DNA of 64,000 nt from Oscillatoria princeps RMCB-10 (lineage in GTDB: Bacteria > Cyanobacteriota > Cyanobacteriia > Cyanobacteriales > Oscillatoriaceae), in contig JAHHHT010000015.1 in NCBI GenBank assembly GCA_019359235.1, positions 124,001-188,000 on the forward strand, given 5' to 3'. Numbering within the stretch: the first letter of the stretch is position 1; the number at the start of each line of letters is the position of its first letter. Both the position numbers and the translations under genes were made by a program. This document shows, piece by piece, positions 44,401-52,896 of the stretch. A model generated the notes under the pieces. That model was not told where the DNA came from and ran no database searches. It saw nothing but the letters and a program-made list of their open reading frames with translations.

Positions 44401-46882
44401 GATCGCGCGTCAGATCTGGGAAACTGACCGCCGCATCATGACGGTGGGCGCAACGGAGATTCTCGAAGAACTTGTCACAGCACCGGAGATGACGCGAACG
44501 TATCTGTCAACGAAAAGCCCCTGGCGCGACAGTGAGGGAAACATCATTGGTTTGATTGGCATAGCCCGTGACATTAGCGAGCGCAAGCAACAAGAAGAGG
44601 CGCTGCGGCGCAGTGAGGCGCGGTATCGCTCTCTGGTTGTTGCCAGTTCCCAGATTGTCTGGCTCAACAATGCTGAAGGACTGGCTGTTGACATGCCGGA
44701 GTGGGGGGCTTATACGGGTCAGAGCAAGGAAGAACTCGCAGGTTGGGGCTGGTTAAATGCGATTCACCCCGACGATCGCCAGCGCACGGCTAATGCTTGG
44801 TCACTAGCAGTTGCAACGAAAAGTCTGTATGAAACTGAGTGCCGCATTCGCTCGAAGAATGGCCACTACCGCTATTTCTATATTCGTGGCGTTCCCGTGC
44901 TAGCAGAAGATGGCAGCATCCGCGAGTGGGTGGGCGTCTGCACGGACATCCACGACCGCAAGCTGGCTGAGTCTGAACAGCAAAAGTTGATAGCTCTTGT
45001 GGAAAGCAGCTCCGACTTCATTGCTCTAGCTACACTTGAGGGTGAGGTTTTGTTTCTCAATGAAGCCGGTCAAAAGCTGGTAGGGATGTCAGGGATGGAA
45101 CAAGTCAAGCAAACGCCGATACCTGACTATTTTATGCCGGACGACTTGCCGGTGCTGCAAGAGCGCATTTGGCCGGCTCTTGCCGAAACTGGTCGCTGGG
45201 AGGGAGAGGTTCGCTTCCGGCACTTCAAGACGAATCTGCCGGTGCCGGTCTATTATAACGTCTTTACTGTTAAAGACTCGCAGACAGGTGAGCCCATAGC
45301 TTTAGCCACTGTCACGAAAGATTTTACGGAGCGCAAGCGAGCGGAGTCGGAACTGCGGCAAAGTGAAGCGCGATTCCGAGAATTAGCAACTCGGGAGGCG
45401 CTGCTCAACCGGCTCGCCAGCCAGATTCGCGCTTCTCTCGACCTGGATACGATTCTGGAAACTGCAGTGCGGGAGATCTATCACTTGCTGCAGCTCGACC
45501 GCTGTAAGTTTATCTGGTATCTCCCCGACGCACAACCGCCGGTTTGGAATGTCGTGCATGAAGCTAAGACACCCGAGCTGTTCTCACTTTTGGGTTCCTA
45601 TCCGCTTGAGGCGACGTCTTCTCTAGCCCAAAAGCTCTCCAACTTGGAAATCTACCGATTTGACGATATTGAAAGTGTGTCTGACCTAAAAGAGCGGCAG
45701 TTTTTTCAGGCTAAGGGATACAGGGCTCTCGTGGATTTGCCTATTCCAACGCGCCGGGGTGCGCTCGGTGTCATCGGCTGCATTCAATCCACTCACCCCC
45801 GCGACTGGCGCGAGGATGAAGTGGAATTGCTGCAGGCGGTTTGCAATCAATTGGCCATTGCAATCGACCAAGCGCAACTCTACGAGCAAAGCCGCACTGC
45901 AGCAGAAATAGCCGAAACTAAAGCCCGCGAGCTCGAACAAGCTCTGAGCGAGCTAAAACAGACTCAAGCCCAACTCGTTCAAAGCGAAAAGATGTCCAGT
46001 CTGGGGCAGCTGGTTGCTGGGGTGGCTCACGAAATTAACAATCCGGTTAATTTCATCTACGGCAATATTACCCCCGCCAAGGAATATGCCGAAGACTTGC
46101 TGAATCTGCTGCAACTCTACCAGGAGTCCTATCCCCATCCCGCACCGGCTATTCAAAAGGAGATGGAGGCGATTGACCTCGATTTCATTAAGGAAGACTT
46201 GCGAAAAATTCTGAATTCGATGAAGGTGGGAGCCGACCGCATCCGCCAGATTGTCGTTTCGCTGCGCACGTTCTCGCGGCTGGATGAAGCGGATATGAAG
46301 GCGGTTGACATTCACGAGGGGATTGACAGCACTCTGCTGATCCTGCAAAGCCGTCTGAAAGCTAAACCAAACGGGCCGGCTATCCAGGTGTTGAAAGAGT
46401 ACGGCGACCTGCCCAAAGTCGAGTGCTATGCTGGTCAGCTCAATCAGGTGTTTATGAATATTCTGACTAATGCGATTGACGCTTTGGAAGAAGGGCACAG
46501 GGCATTGGGCACTGGGGGTGCGGGAGAACCGCAATACGTCACGCCCCATACCCAATCCCCAATCCCCACGATTCGGATTCGCACCGAGGTGGGGCGTGGG
46601 GGAAAAGAGCAATCACCCATGCCCCATGCCCAATGCCCCATGCCCAATTCCCATGTTCTTATAGCGATTGCTGATAACGGTCCCGGGATGACGGAGGAGG
46701 TGCGCCGCCGGCTTTTCGATCCTTTCTTTACGACTAAACCTGTCGGTTCCGGTACAGGGCTTGGAATGTCGATTACCTACCAGATTGTGGACAAGCATGG
46801 CGGTCAGTTGCAGTGCTTTTCAGCCCCCGGTGAGGGCACGGAGTTCTTGATTTGGATTCCGATTCAGCAGGCAAAAAGGTAG
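41408..46882 (+). CDS. Multi-PAS sensor histidine kinase with ethylene-receptor-type input domain
   Basis: 1824 aa. Residues 1-130 have three membrane helices and the exact copper/ethylene-site pattern of plant ETR1: Asp35, Tyr42, Pro46, Cys75 and His79 keep the spacing of ETR1 Asp25, Tyr32, Pro36, Cys65 and His69. Nine PAS domains follow (starting near 155, 284, 414, 576, 697, 817, 947, 1072 and 1192), then a GAF domain (1331-1488), a HisKA domain with phospho-acceptor His1541 ('GVAHEINNP') and a HATPase domain with intact N ('NAIDALEE'), G1 ('DNGPGM') and G2 ('GSGTGLGMS') boxes. Two repeat-derived inserts sit between the N and G1 boxes (46541-46571, 46613-46655). No receiver domain and no adjacent response regulator. 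Signal: probably ethylene plus ligands of the PAS domains (inferred). Terminator at 46978. Confidence 0.92.
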   Translation: MVEFWQSFFGSDPFIPHGHCYLWKPDLVSLHIASDSLIALAYYSIPIALVYFVHKRRDLPHPWILLLFGLFIISCGTTHLMEIWTLWHPIYWTAGWLKAFTAFVSVLAAALLVPLIPQALALSSPAQLEAANRQLEAEIRDRRRVGETLRKSQQMLQLVMDNIPQYIFWKDRHSVYLGCNVAFAGVAGLKNPQEIAGKTDYDLPWTKEQTEFFRSCDARIMGTDKPEAHIIEPALLADGKQAWFETNKIPLHDSEGTVVGILGTIEDITHRLRSEEELRKMRERFELAVRGSRDGLWDWDIQTNDVYFSPRWKNMLGFEDWELQNTFDEWEKRIHPDDIDRVLASVQACLSGLTPYLEVEYRLRHKDGSSRWIFGRGAVLFDATGKPYRMAGSHTDITERVRAESALRNSEAELRALFAAMTDVIIVLDAKGRYLKIAPTNPQLLYKPPAELIGKTLHEVLPAAQADSFLGCIQQALDAKQTVNVEYSLPIGGTEEWFASCVSPMTEDTVIWVARDITERVRAESALKKTLEELEIRVGERTAQLRQANEQLHEEIAERVCAEEALRTANQTLQTLIQASPLAIATLSTEGSVTLWNPAAERLFGWREQEVLGKPLPIIPAGGEPQFRAIIQAEMEGKELTGLELRRQRKDGSPVDVSLWTAPLFDGSGAVTGTIGLFVDISDRVRAEAALRESQQLLQAILDFSPTAIYIKDNLGRYILMNRKYATQLGLNPEFVKGKTDGELFSREVAEAFRANDLKVRQSGQPLEMEEVVPHYDGAHTYLSVKFPLYDCAGIPYALCSISTDITERKRADEEKQKFVSLIANSNDFIAMASLSGKPIFINEAGRQLLGLGISEDMSPNNIAEFFPVEARINLQQIALPAVMQQGFWEGETQLLNLKNGQPFDAHMTLFTVKHPETGLPMCLATVSRDITERKQAEKALTESYILLRSVIESTADPVFVKDLQGRYVTVNGACVPIFGKPVEEIIGKDDTELQPAEIARQIWETDRRIMTVGATEILEELVTAPEMTRTYLSTKSPWRDSEGNIIGLIGIARDISERKQQEEALRRSEARYRSLVVASSQIVWLNNAEGLAVDMPEWGAYTGQSKEELAGWGWLNAIHPDDRQRTANAWSLAVATKSLYETECRIRSKNGHYRYFYIRGVPVLAEDGSIREWVGVCTDIHDRKLAESEQQKLIALVESSSDFIALATLEGEVLFLNEAGQKLVGMSGMEQVKQTPIPDYFMPDDLPVLQERIWPALAETGRWEGEVRFRHFKTNLPVPVYYNVFTVKDSQTGEPIALATVTKDFTERKRAESELRQSEARFRELATREALLNRLASQIRASLDLDTILETAVREIYHLLQLDRCKFIWYLPDAQPPVWNVVHEAKTPELFSLLGSYPLEATSSLAQKLSNLEIYRFDDIESVSDLKERQFFQAKGYRALVDLPIPTRRGALGVIGCIQSTHPRDWREDEVELLQAVCNQLAIAIDQAQLYEQSRTAAEIAETKARELEQALSELKQTQAQLVQSEKMSSLGQLVAGVAHEINNPVNFIYGNITPAKEYAEDLLNLLQLYQESYPHPAPAIQKEMEAIDLDFIKEDLRKILNSMKVGADRIRQIVVSLRTFSRLDEADMKAVDIHEGIDSTLLILQSRLKAKPNGPAIQVLKEYGDLPKVECYAGQLNQVFMNILTNAIDALEEGHRALGTGGAGEPQYVTPHTQSPIPTIRIRTEVGRGGKEQSPMPHAQCPMPNSHVLIAIADNGPGMTEEVRRRLFDPFFTTKPVGSGTGLGMSITYQIVDKHGGQLQCFSAPGEGTEFLIWIPIQQAKR
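46541..46655 (+). repeat. Heptamer-type repeats inside the kinase coding region
   Basis: Two tracts: CCCCATACCCAATCCCCAAT-like (46541-46571) and CCCATGCCCCATGCCCAATG-like (46613-46655). Both keep frame and encode Pro/Met/His/Gln-rich inserts in the ATP-binding domain. The second is the same unit as the intergenic array at 12875-12920. Confidence 0.85.
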
Positions 46883-46891
46883 CCGCGCATA

Positions 46892-46924
46892 AGAAACCCG
46901 GTTTCTTAAAGAAACCGGGTTTCT
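46892..46924. repeat. 33-bp palindrome, AGAAACCCGGTTTCTT family
   Basis: Canonical perfect copy, 9 bp after the kinase stop codon. Confidence 0.9.
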
Positions 46925-46977
46925 CAGCCCCCCACCCCCAACCCTCTCGCCGCACGCGGGAAGGGGGCGACCGCAGG

Positions 46978-47008
46978 GTGCCCTCCCTCAAGGGAGGGCA
47001 CTTTATTT
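46978..47008 (+). terminator. Rho-independent terminator of the PAS kinase
   Basis: GTGCCCTCCC and GGGAGGGCAC pair as a 10-bp stem around TCAA, followed directly by TTTATTT. This is the clearest classical terminator in the window. Confidence 0.75.
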
Positions 47009-47182
47009 CTAGTTTGGCTGTAGCGGAACGCACCCTACTTGTGAATTGCCGCAAGCGTTGCAGCTCCCCAGGCGCATCGCGCTTGGGAACAGCCACGGTA
47101 AAATGGCGTCACTACAAGATGTTAAACCCTGTCCCCGGACTGGGGAGTGACAGCCGTTTACAAAAATTTACTTTTGATTGAT

Positions 47183-47445
47183 TTAACTCGCTCGTTGCCT
47201 GAGGTAAAATGAAGCAACGATTGAGTTAACGACCGTCAGAGCGGCCAAACTAAGAGGCGCGACTCGCTTCAAGGCGCGGGCGCGTTGGGTTTCTGAAGGA
47301 AAAGTTTACGTCCGAGAAGCCGGTTGAAAGACTGGGATAGCAGACCGGCCTTACAGGCACAAGGATTGCTTTCGGAAACCTCTGAAAGCGGATATCTGGC
47401 TTAAAGGTCAGAGAATCCCATCCTTTCGCAGGGTGGGAGTGTCAA
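47183..47445 (+). ncRNA. Structured element resembling a TnpB-less IS200/IS605 unit (omega-RNA-like)
   Basis: TTGAT (47178-47182), the known target motif of IS605 members such as ISDra2, is followed at once by a hairpin TTAACTC-GCT-CGTTGC / GCAACG-ATT-GAGTTAA (47183-47229). After a GC-rich hairpin region come GCCGGT/ACCGGC (47319-47349), GCTTTC/GAAAGC (47368-47389), and GAATCCCATCC-TTTCGCA-GGGTGGGAGTGTCAA (47414-47445). The last part resembles what I recall of the right end of cyanobacterial tnpB elements, where the omega-RNA scaffold ends at ..TCAA and the flanking DNA becomes the guide. No tnpB or tnpA coding remains are visible. It ends 17 bp before the start codon of the zinc-ribbon gene. 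It could instead be a regulatory leader of that gene. Confidence 0.45.
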
Positions 47446-47462
47446 ATTCATTAGGCACCATC

Positions 47463-48032
47463 ATGGCTTATATATTTAACGCGGGCGCGGGCCATCAGGT
47501 AATTGTGGAAAATCAGGGGCAGCAGACTGCGGTCGCCACGGTCAGCAGCAGCCCCGGACAGCAGCAAAGCCAGCGCACCAGCTTTACCACCGGCACTTGG
47601 ACGGCACCCCCCGCCGCGTTCCGCACGCCCGCCGGCATCGTCTTGCAAATTACTGCAGCACAAGGGCAGCATTTTGTCAATATCGCAGCCACCGGCATCA
47701 GCACGGTGAGTGAAGCGCCCAACCTGGCTCTGGCGGAAGAGTTGCCGGCGCAGCAAGGCGGGATGCCGGCGGTGCGGGCAATGGAACCGATGAAACCGAT
47801 GGAACCCATGAAACCGATGGAACCCATGAAACCGATTTCGCCGGTGGAACCCATGAAGATGGGGGATATGGAAATGCGGATGAACCCAATGGAGATGCGC
47901 ATGGGCAATATGTCGATCAGCCTGGGGAATCCGCTTTCCGCCGGTGCCGGCAAGAATTTCTGTCCGCAATGCGGCGCTGCAGTCGAACCGAGCGCTCGCT
48001 TCTGCACTAGCTGCGGGCACCGTTTAATTTAA
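47463..48032 (+). CDS. Zinc-ribbon protein with Met-Pro repeat linker
   Basis: 189 aa; ATG 47463 gives the expected N-terminus 'MAYIFNAGAGHQVIVENQGQQT'. Residues 1-90 form a compact beta-rich domain that I recognise from cyanobacterial hypothetical proteins ('SSSPGQQQ...FTTGTWTAPPAAFRTPAGIVL'). Residues 100-150 are a Met/Pro/Lys-rich linker with three MEPMKP units (18-bp DNA repeat, 47787-47836). The C-terminus is a zinc ribbon with two CxxC pairs ('CPQCG', 'CTSCG'). No function known. There is no clear Shine-Dalgarno, since the structured element at 47183-47445 lies almost against the start. Confidence 0.82.
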   Translation: MAYIFNAGAGHQVIVENQGQQTAVATVSSSPGQQQSQRTSFTTGTWTAPPAAFRTPAGIVLQITAAQGQHFVNIAATGISTVSEAPNLALAEELPAQQGGMPAVRAMEPMKPMEPMKPMEPMKPISPVEPMKMGDMEMRMNPMEMRMGNMSISLGNPLSAGAGKNFCPQCGAAVEPSARFCTSCGHRLI

Positions 48033-48210
48033 TTCTGAATTGGGAATTTGGAATTGCCAATGGGTAGGGGCGGGTTCACCCCAGATATCTGCCGGTGGCT
48101 TCGGATATTTAGCTGCCCCGCCCCTGCGGGCACCAAAGGAGGCAGAGGCTCCCAATCAGGATGCCGGCAAAAATAAACGGAACATCCAGAAACAGCATCA
48201 AAAAACATCA

Positions 48211-48243
48211 AGAAACCAGGTTTCTTAAAGTTTCCTGGTTTCT
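48211..48243. repeat. 33-bp palindrome, AGAAACC family (diverged)
   Basis: AGAAACCAGGTTTCTT on the left; the right arm has lost two bases of pairing. About 60 bp upstream of the transglutaminase-like gene. Confidence 0.75.
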
Positions 48244-48301
48244 GGCCGGTGGAATTAGCTGATAAACAGCGCTAAAGCGCTGATTGCAAACAAACACTTG
48301 T

Positions 48302-49159
48302 ATGTCCGTCAAGGTTGCTCTAAATCATCAAACCGCTTACCGATTCGACAGATTCGTTTATTTGGGGCCACATATCGTGCGGCTGCGACCGGCACCCCAC
48401 TGCCGCACGCCAATTCAACGCTATTCTTTCCAACTTCACACCCCAGAACACACCCTCCACTGGCTGCAAGATCCCTACGCAAACTTCCTGGCGCGGCTGA
48501 CATTTCCGAATCCAACCGCTCAGTTTAAACTTGAAGTTGACCTGATTGCTGAGCTTCACCCTGTCAACCCTTTTAATTTCTTCCTAGAACCCTACGCCGA
48601 AAAATACCCGTTCGCCTATGAGGACGATCTAGCCAAAGAGCTAATTCCGTTTCTGGAAATTACAGAAGCCGGCTCCCTGTTGCGGAAATGGCTGGCAACA
48701 GTTGACCGAAAGGAACAGTTCATCACTGATTTTATTGTCTCGCTCAACGCACGGCTGCAGGAGGAAATCGCCTATGAGCAGCGCTTCGAGTCGGGCATCC
48801 AATCCTGTGAGGAAACGCTGGCGAGAAAAGTTGGCTCCTGTCGGGATAGCAGCTGGCTGCTGGTGCAAATCATGCGGCATTTTGGCCTTGCGGCGCGGTT
48901 TGTGTCGGGCTATCTCATCGATTTGGCGTCGCAGGAAAAACAGCAGGATAGCGCAGATTTGCACGCTTGGGCGGAGGTTTACTTGCCCGGTGCCGGTTGG
49001 GTTGGTTTAGATCCCACCTCCGGCTTGCTAGCAGCGGAGGGACATATCCCCCTCGCCTGTACCGCTAACCCTGAAAGGGCGGCTCCGATTACCGGCTCGA
49101 CAGAAGCTTGTTCCTCAACGCTGGATTTTTCTATCACCGTCTCTCGTTTGCAGGAGTAG
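48302..49159 (+). CDS. Transglutaminase-like cysteine protease family protein
   Basis: 285 aa; ATG 48302 chosen over a non-ATG start at 48284. An N-terminal beta-sandwich domain ('YLGPHIVRLRPAPHCRTPIQRYSFQL', 'NPFNFFLEPYAEKYPF') is followed by the transglutaminase core. The catalytic triad is present: Cys in 'KVGSCRDSSWLLVQIMR', His in 'DLHAWAEVYLPGAGW' and Asp in 'GLDPTSG'. Bacterial members mostly act as peptidases or amidases rather than cross-linkers; the substrate is unknown. In many genomes it sits beside a much larger transglutaminase-like gene, not seen here. Confidence 0.9.
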   Translation: MSVKVALNHQTAYRFDRFVYLGPHIVRLRPAPHCRTPIQRYSFQLHTPEHTLHWLQDPYANFLARLTFPNPTAQFKLEVDLIAELHPVNPFNFFLEPYAEKYPFAYEDDLAKELIPFLEITEAGSLLRKWLATVDRKEQFITDFIVSLNARLQEEIAYEQRFESGIQSCEETLARKVGSCRDSSWLLVQIMRHFGLAARFVSGYLIDLASQEKQQDSADLHAWAEVYLPGAGWVGLDPTSGLLAAEGHIPLACTANPERAAPITGSTEACSSTLDFSITVSRLQE

Positions 49160-49251
49160 GGACTGTTAATAACGCACCCTGGGGCTTAGGGAGCATCCCA
49201 TTTGTGCGATGATTCTCACCCTCACCCCCCAAGGCACCCCTGTGCCATTAA

Positions 49252-49436
49252 GGGCTACGGTTTACACACAAATCCCTGTGATGCCAATTTTGCATGAAGT
49301 TGGAAGAACCTCTTTCTCCCCCCCTCCCCTCCATCCCCAGAGGGGGCCCCGAGCCTCCCCTTGTGGGAGAGGGGGGCTGGGGGGGGTGAGGGGCTTTCTG
49401 CAGTCACATACCCAAGATGTGTGTAAACCGTAGCCC
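49252..49436. mobile_element. 185-bp MITE with 19-bp inverted repeats and 5-bp target duplication
   Basis: Perfect terminal inverted repeats GGGCTACGGTTTACACACA (49252-49270) and its complement (49418-49436), flanked on both sides by ATTAA (49247-49251 and 49437-49441). The interior is C-rich on one half and G-rich on the other and can fold back. It encodes no transposase, so it would need one from elsewhere in the genome. Confidence 0.85.
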
Positions 49437-49472
49437 ATTAAGGGAGAGGGGGGAAAAATCAATACTTTTGCG

Positions 49473-49500
49473 CTCGTTCCCAGCATGAGCTGGGAACGAG
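49473..49500. repeat. Palindrome of the CTCGTTCCCAG family
   Basis: CTCGTTCCCAGC / GCTGGGAACGAG around ATGA, just beyond the stop of the minus-strand helical-repeat gene. Confidence 0.8.
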
Positions 49501-49521
49501 AAGAGAACGAGAAGAGAGGAG

Positions 49522-50904
49522 TCAGCGCCGGCGAAATTCATCTTGCAAGGCTTGATGGCGGGGATAGCGCAGGCGAAGAGCGTCAATATACTGCCGCCAG
49601 ATGTCTGGCTCGTTCAAAATGTCCAGATAAATCGATTTGATGGCATCAGCGTGACGGGCGGCGGTTCGATAGTGATCGCGGCTTTTGAGGTCGATATAGT
49701 GCTGCACCAGCTGCTCGTAAATCTGCACCGACTTTTGGGGATGATGTTCTTTGACGCCTTCGGCAACCAAAACCTGCAATCGCTCAGCATGGGGCTGCCG
49801 GTGTGCCAGTTCGAGGGCGGCTTGCCAATCGGCTTCATACAGATAAATCTGTGCCAAGGTTTCGGGATTTCGCTGCGCTCTCTCTAGAAGTTTTGGCCGG
49901 TCGAGCTGCCATGTGCCTAACTTTACAGATAAGTCTTTAATTTTCTGGTACAATTCTACCGAGACGCCGCTGTACTCGGCAACCGCCATCAAAATCCGGC
50001 ACAAGTTTTCGCGGTCGTGTTTGAGTTCATAGTAGTCAGCTAAGGTCTGCAGCAGTTCGCTGGATTTCACCGCTGAACCCACAGGCAAGAAGTCAAAACT
50101 ATAGTTGCGTGAGTGGCGCTTTTCCAGTAAGTGCGCGGCTCCGGCTTCCAAGGTGGCGATGTATTTCTTCTTCTCCCCTTTTCGCTGCCAATATTTCGCT
50201 AATTCTAGATAGTTTTCTTCGGTTACGAGGTGGGCTTGCCGGACTTTCAGATAGCTGGCATCATCGCCTAATTTGAGGTAGAAACTGGCGATTAATTCAG
50301 GGCTTCTGCAATAGTCAGTTTTTTGAAGTTGAGCGATTATATAGCGAGCGTCTTCGGGAGCGGTAGCAAGGGTGGCGAGCGCCTTTTCAATGGCATCGCT
50401 CACGTCGCCGTAACCGCACATTTCCCAGGTGAGTGCGCCGGCGAGCGAGTCGAAATAGGGCTGCTTGTCGGAGGGCGCTAATTTGGCCACGGCTTCAGCA
50501 TACAAGCCAATGGCTTCCTCAAGTTGCTGGGTTCCGATGGGAAACTCATCCTCAAACATCTGGTTGCAGCGCGTTACCAGATGCCAAAATACCTGGATTT
50601 TTTCGGGGGGAGGCAAAGTTTTTGCCCGCTCGACAATCGGGTCTAATTCCGTATATCTTTCATCTTCGTCGTGTTCGCGCTCGAAATAGCGACAGCGCTC
50701 TTTAATGGCCTCAAACAATTCGGTTATTTGTTGCTTCAGTTGCCGAAATTGTTGAGAATTTCTGGACTGCGGCGGTGGGTTGATGTTCGCCAGCAGTGCG
50801 TGGCAAAAGTCCGCTCTGTTGCTGGCCAATTTCAAGACCAGAGCCAACAACTCCTGATGGGACATGGCGGTTAACGCTTGCTCTAGGACACCCGGTTTAT
50901 CCAT
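49522..50904 (-). CDS. Helical-repeat protein of unknown function
   Basis: 460 aa; I choose the ATG at 50904 ('MDKPGVLEQALTAMSHQELLALVLKLASNRADF'), since the open frame continues upstream to 51135 without protein-like composition. Almost entirely alpha-helical, with repeated helix pairs such as 'IASFYLKLGDDASYLKVRQAHL', 'YLELAKYWQRKGEKKKYIATLEAG' and 'SVQIYEQLVQHYIDLKSRDHYRTAARHADAIKSIYLD'. This resembles the C-terminal helical region of SWIM zinc-finger proteins (COG4715-like), but no SWIM CxCxnCxH motif is present. Cytoplasmic; role unknown. Confidence 0.75.
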   Translation of the reverse strand: MDKPGVLEQALTAMSHQELLALVLKLASNRADFCHALLANINPPPQSRNSQQFRQLKQQITELFEAIKERCRYFEREHDEDERYTELDPIVERAKTLPPPEKIQVFWHLVTRCNQMFEDEFPIGTQQLEEAIGLYAEAVAKLAPSDKQPYFDSLAGALTWEMCGYGDVSDAIEKALATLATAPEDARYIIAQLQKTDYCRSPELIASFYLKLGDDASYLKVRQAHLVTEENYLELAKYWQRKGEKKKYIATLEAGAAHLLEKRHSRNYSFDFLPVGSAVKSSELLQTLADYYELKHDRENLCRILMAVAEYSGVSVELYQKIKDLSVKLGTWQLDRPKLLERAQRNPETLAQIYLYEADWQAALELAHRQPHAERLQVLVAEGVKEHHPQKSVQIYEQLVQHYIDLKSRDHYRTAARHADAIKSIYLDILNEPDIWRQYIDALRLRYPRHQALQDEFRRR

Positions 50905-51175
50905 ATCAATCGGCTTCGCGTGGGTTCGGCTCGCAAATCTGGCAGCAGTCGCCCTATTTGCAAGCATGCTGATCGTAAGGCTCTCCGTGAAGTCCTGGCA
51001 ATCTCTTGCGCCTGTTTTGTCTGAACTGGGGATTGGGAACGCGATCGTGCCCCATGCGATGATGCCCCACGCCCCTCCTGAGATGTGGCCCGCTGCCAAT
51101 CTATCTGTGGGATGTTCCGCCCAGACAACCTGCAATATCTAAGTAAAGATGCTTAGGAAAAATCAGGGGAAAGGT

Positions 51176-51664
51176 ATGAGAAGGCAAATCATGCGATTGC
51201 TGCTAGGCATTTTGATGACTGTGGGGCTGCCGGCGCTGCCGGTTCGCGCCCAAGTCTCGGACGCCCAGGTTGGGGCGCTGGTGGAGGCGCTGCGGCGGGC
51301 TGCGCCAGATACCGGCACCGAAGACGATGGACTTTACAGCGACTGGCAAATCAAAGCGGAGAATATCCCCCGCTGGTCGAGACTTTGCACCGGCAAGGAA
51401 CTGACACCGGCACAATTTGAATCGAGTCCGGTGACGGCGCGTTCGATTCTGGTGTGCGTGATGCGCGATGTCCTCTCTGACGAGTATAAAGCTAGCGGCA
51501 GCGACGAGTCTCTGGCAGTGCGCCGCGCCGCCGCCTGGTGGATGACCGGCGATCCCACCGAGTACAGTAGCGAGGGCATCGCCTCCTACATCCAGAAAGT
51601 TCTGGACTTCTACCAGCAGCAGCGCTCCAAACCCTCACCCAATCCGCCCAACTCCAACGGGTAG
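51176..51664 (+). CDS. Small exported protein of unknown function
   Basis: 162 aa from ATG 51176 (GGGGAAAGG just upstream); an in-frame ATG at 51149 would add nine residues. Signal peptide 'MRRQIMRLLLGILMTVGLPALPVRAQ' with cleavage probably after RAQ or ARA. The mature part is acidic, with two Cys that could form a disulphide ('LCTGKELTPAQF', 'ILVCVMRDVL'), and ends in a Pro/Asn/Ser tail. Not recognised. A frameshifted fragment of a second copy lies at 53187-53265. Confidence 0.75.
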   Translation: MRRQIMRLLLGILMTVGLPALPVRAQVSDAQVGALVEALRRAAPDTGTEDDGLYSDWQIKAENIPRWSRLCTGKELTPAQFESSPVTARSILVCVMRDVLSDEYKASGSDESLAVRRAAAWWMTGDPTEYSSEGIASYIQKVLDFYQQQRSKPSPNPPNSNG

Positions 51665-51742
51665 CGGTTTCTCGCTCCCCGGCTGGAGGTGCTCACCGTT
51701 AGCGGTGATTTATAAAGCAATTGTTAAGCCTGAATGGGGGCC

Positions 51743-51784
51743 AGAAACCGGGTTTCTTGCTGCAGTACAAGAAACCCGGTTTCT
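51743..51784. repeat. Inverted pair of AGAAACCGGGTTTCTTG
   Basis: Two 17-bp arms, perfectly complementary, around an 8-bp loop (CTGCAGTA). It is a looser member of the 33-bp palindrome family, with half-sites in opposite order. Confidence 0.85.
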
Positions 51785-51929
51785 TGTGGCTTCACTTTTT
51801 TTTTATAAATGAGGTCTTAGGGGGGAAGCATCCGCGCAAATAAATTAGCGGTATGTTCCAAATCCCTATGCGCGGATGCGAAAGCCCCCGCAATTATAGC
51901 AGATTGCAACTGAGTGAGGTACAGATACT

Positions 51930-52002
51930 GATCCCCCCCTCACCCCCCCTTAAAAAGGGGGGTAAAAGTTAGCCCCCCTTTTTAAGGGGGGTTGGGGGGA
52001 TC
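51930..52002. repeat. 73-bp near-perfect cruciform
   Basis: GATCCCCCC ... GGGGGGATC outer arms with CCCCCCTTAAAAAGGGGGG-like inner arms; each inner arm is itself self-complementary, so it can fold as one long hairpin or as two short ones. A shorter relative lies at about 15265-15300. Confidence 0.85.
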
Positions 52003-52104
52003 GAAGCGCACTCCTCAAGTAAAAAGTGCTATATCTGCGTTTATCTGCAGCCGGGCTGCGAGATAGCCCTCTCCCCGCAAGCGGCGCGAGCGCACCGGCA
52101 GCCC

Positions 52105-52896
52105 CTAATTGCCATTCCCCCGCAGGAAGTAACGCAGCCGCCACTGTCCGCGAGAGCGCACAAAGCTCACCCGGTAGTCATTTTCCTCATCATAAACATA
52201 CTGGTTGAGAATCCAGCCCCGCTGGCCATTGCGCAGTCTCACCGGCGTCCAGCCACCGAGAGGATCTGCCTGCATTTTTTCCATCGCACCCGCCGGCAAG
52301 CTGCTATAGGCGGCAGAGTCAAACACCACATATTCATTAGACACTGACCCGATAACTCGCCCGCCCATCCCCGGTTCAGCCCGGACGTTGACGTTCTGCC
52401 CGACAATGGCCAAGTTGCCAAAATTGGGCCGGTCGGGCCGCACCGACTCCTTGACTTTTGTCAGGTCTGGGCACAGCCACACGCTCGATCCGGGTTCTTT
52501 ATCCGCAACCTGCGCCTCGGAGTCAGCGCCGCAACCCAGCTTGAGGGCTTTGTCCATGTGCGGCCAGAATTTGGACTGGTTGCTGTTAATGTTGTAGCTG
52601 TCCAGATTCAGCGTGCCGCCGTAGTTCCACTGCGTTTGGGGAGTGACAGTAGCGCGTATAAATTTGGCATCCGCACGCCCGACGGCATCGAGCAGGCGGA
52701 GGCGGAACTGCGAGAACTGACTCGCCTCGGGCTTTGCTGTTTGAGGCCGGCTCTGTGCCGATTGCTGCGAGACTTGTGCCGGAGAGGGGGTGAGATTTTG
52801 CGCCGCCGGTGCCGGTAGCGTGCCGGTGCGAAAAGCAAAGCCGGCCACTGTTCCCGAGACAATCAGTCCGCCGAGCCATTTCTGATAGCGTTTCAT
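52105..52896 (-). CDS. Exported SH3b-domain protein
   Basis: 263 aa. Signal-peptide-like N-terminus ('MKRYQKWLGGLIVSGTVAGFAF'), then a Gln/Ser/Pro-rich linker (30-65). A domain of ~90 residues follows ('RLRLLDAVGRADAKFIRATVTPQTQWNYGG'), then a bacterial SH3b fold ('VGQNVNVRAEPGMGGRVIGSVSNEYVVF...GWTPVRLRNGQRGWILNQYVY'). SH3b domains usually bind peptidoglycan or peptides. The C-terminal 'SRGQWRLRYFLRGN' suggests a further strand. Periplasmic role likely; partner unknown. It lies between the small exported protein gene and its decayed copy. Confidence 0.82.
   Translation of the reverse strand: MKRYQKWLGGLIVSGTVAGFAFRTGTLPAPAAQNLTPSPAQVSQQSAQSRPQTAKPEASQFSQFRLRLLDAVGRADAKFIRATVTPQTQWNYGGTLNLDSYNINSNQSKFWPHMDKALKLGCGADSEAQVADKEPGSSVWLCPDLTKVKESVRPDRPNFGNLAIVGQNVNVRAEPGMGGRVIGSVSNEYVVFDSAAYSSLPAGAMEKMQADPLGGWTPVRLRNGQRGWILNQYVYDEENDYRVSFVRSRGQWRLRYFLRGNGN

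Larger units (their letters stand above)
46883..47182. other. Intergenic segment after the PAS kinase
   Basis: Contains a 33-bp palindrome (46892-46924), the terminator (46978-47008), and about 170 bp with no recognisable content up to the structured element at 47183. Confidence 0.5.
51665..52104. other. Intergenic region with two large inverted repeats
   Basis: 440 bp, no gene. Holds the inverted pair at 51743-51784 and the 73-bp cruciform at 51930-52002, plus an ATCTGCGTTTATCTGC repeat near 52032. Confidence 0.6.

Noticed and set aside
45953-46612. Long minus-strand frame (219 codons)
   Set aside because: Antisense shadow of the kinase HisKA/HATPase region; a matching shadow exists at 58310-59041 in the hybrid kinase.
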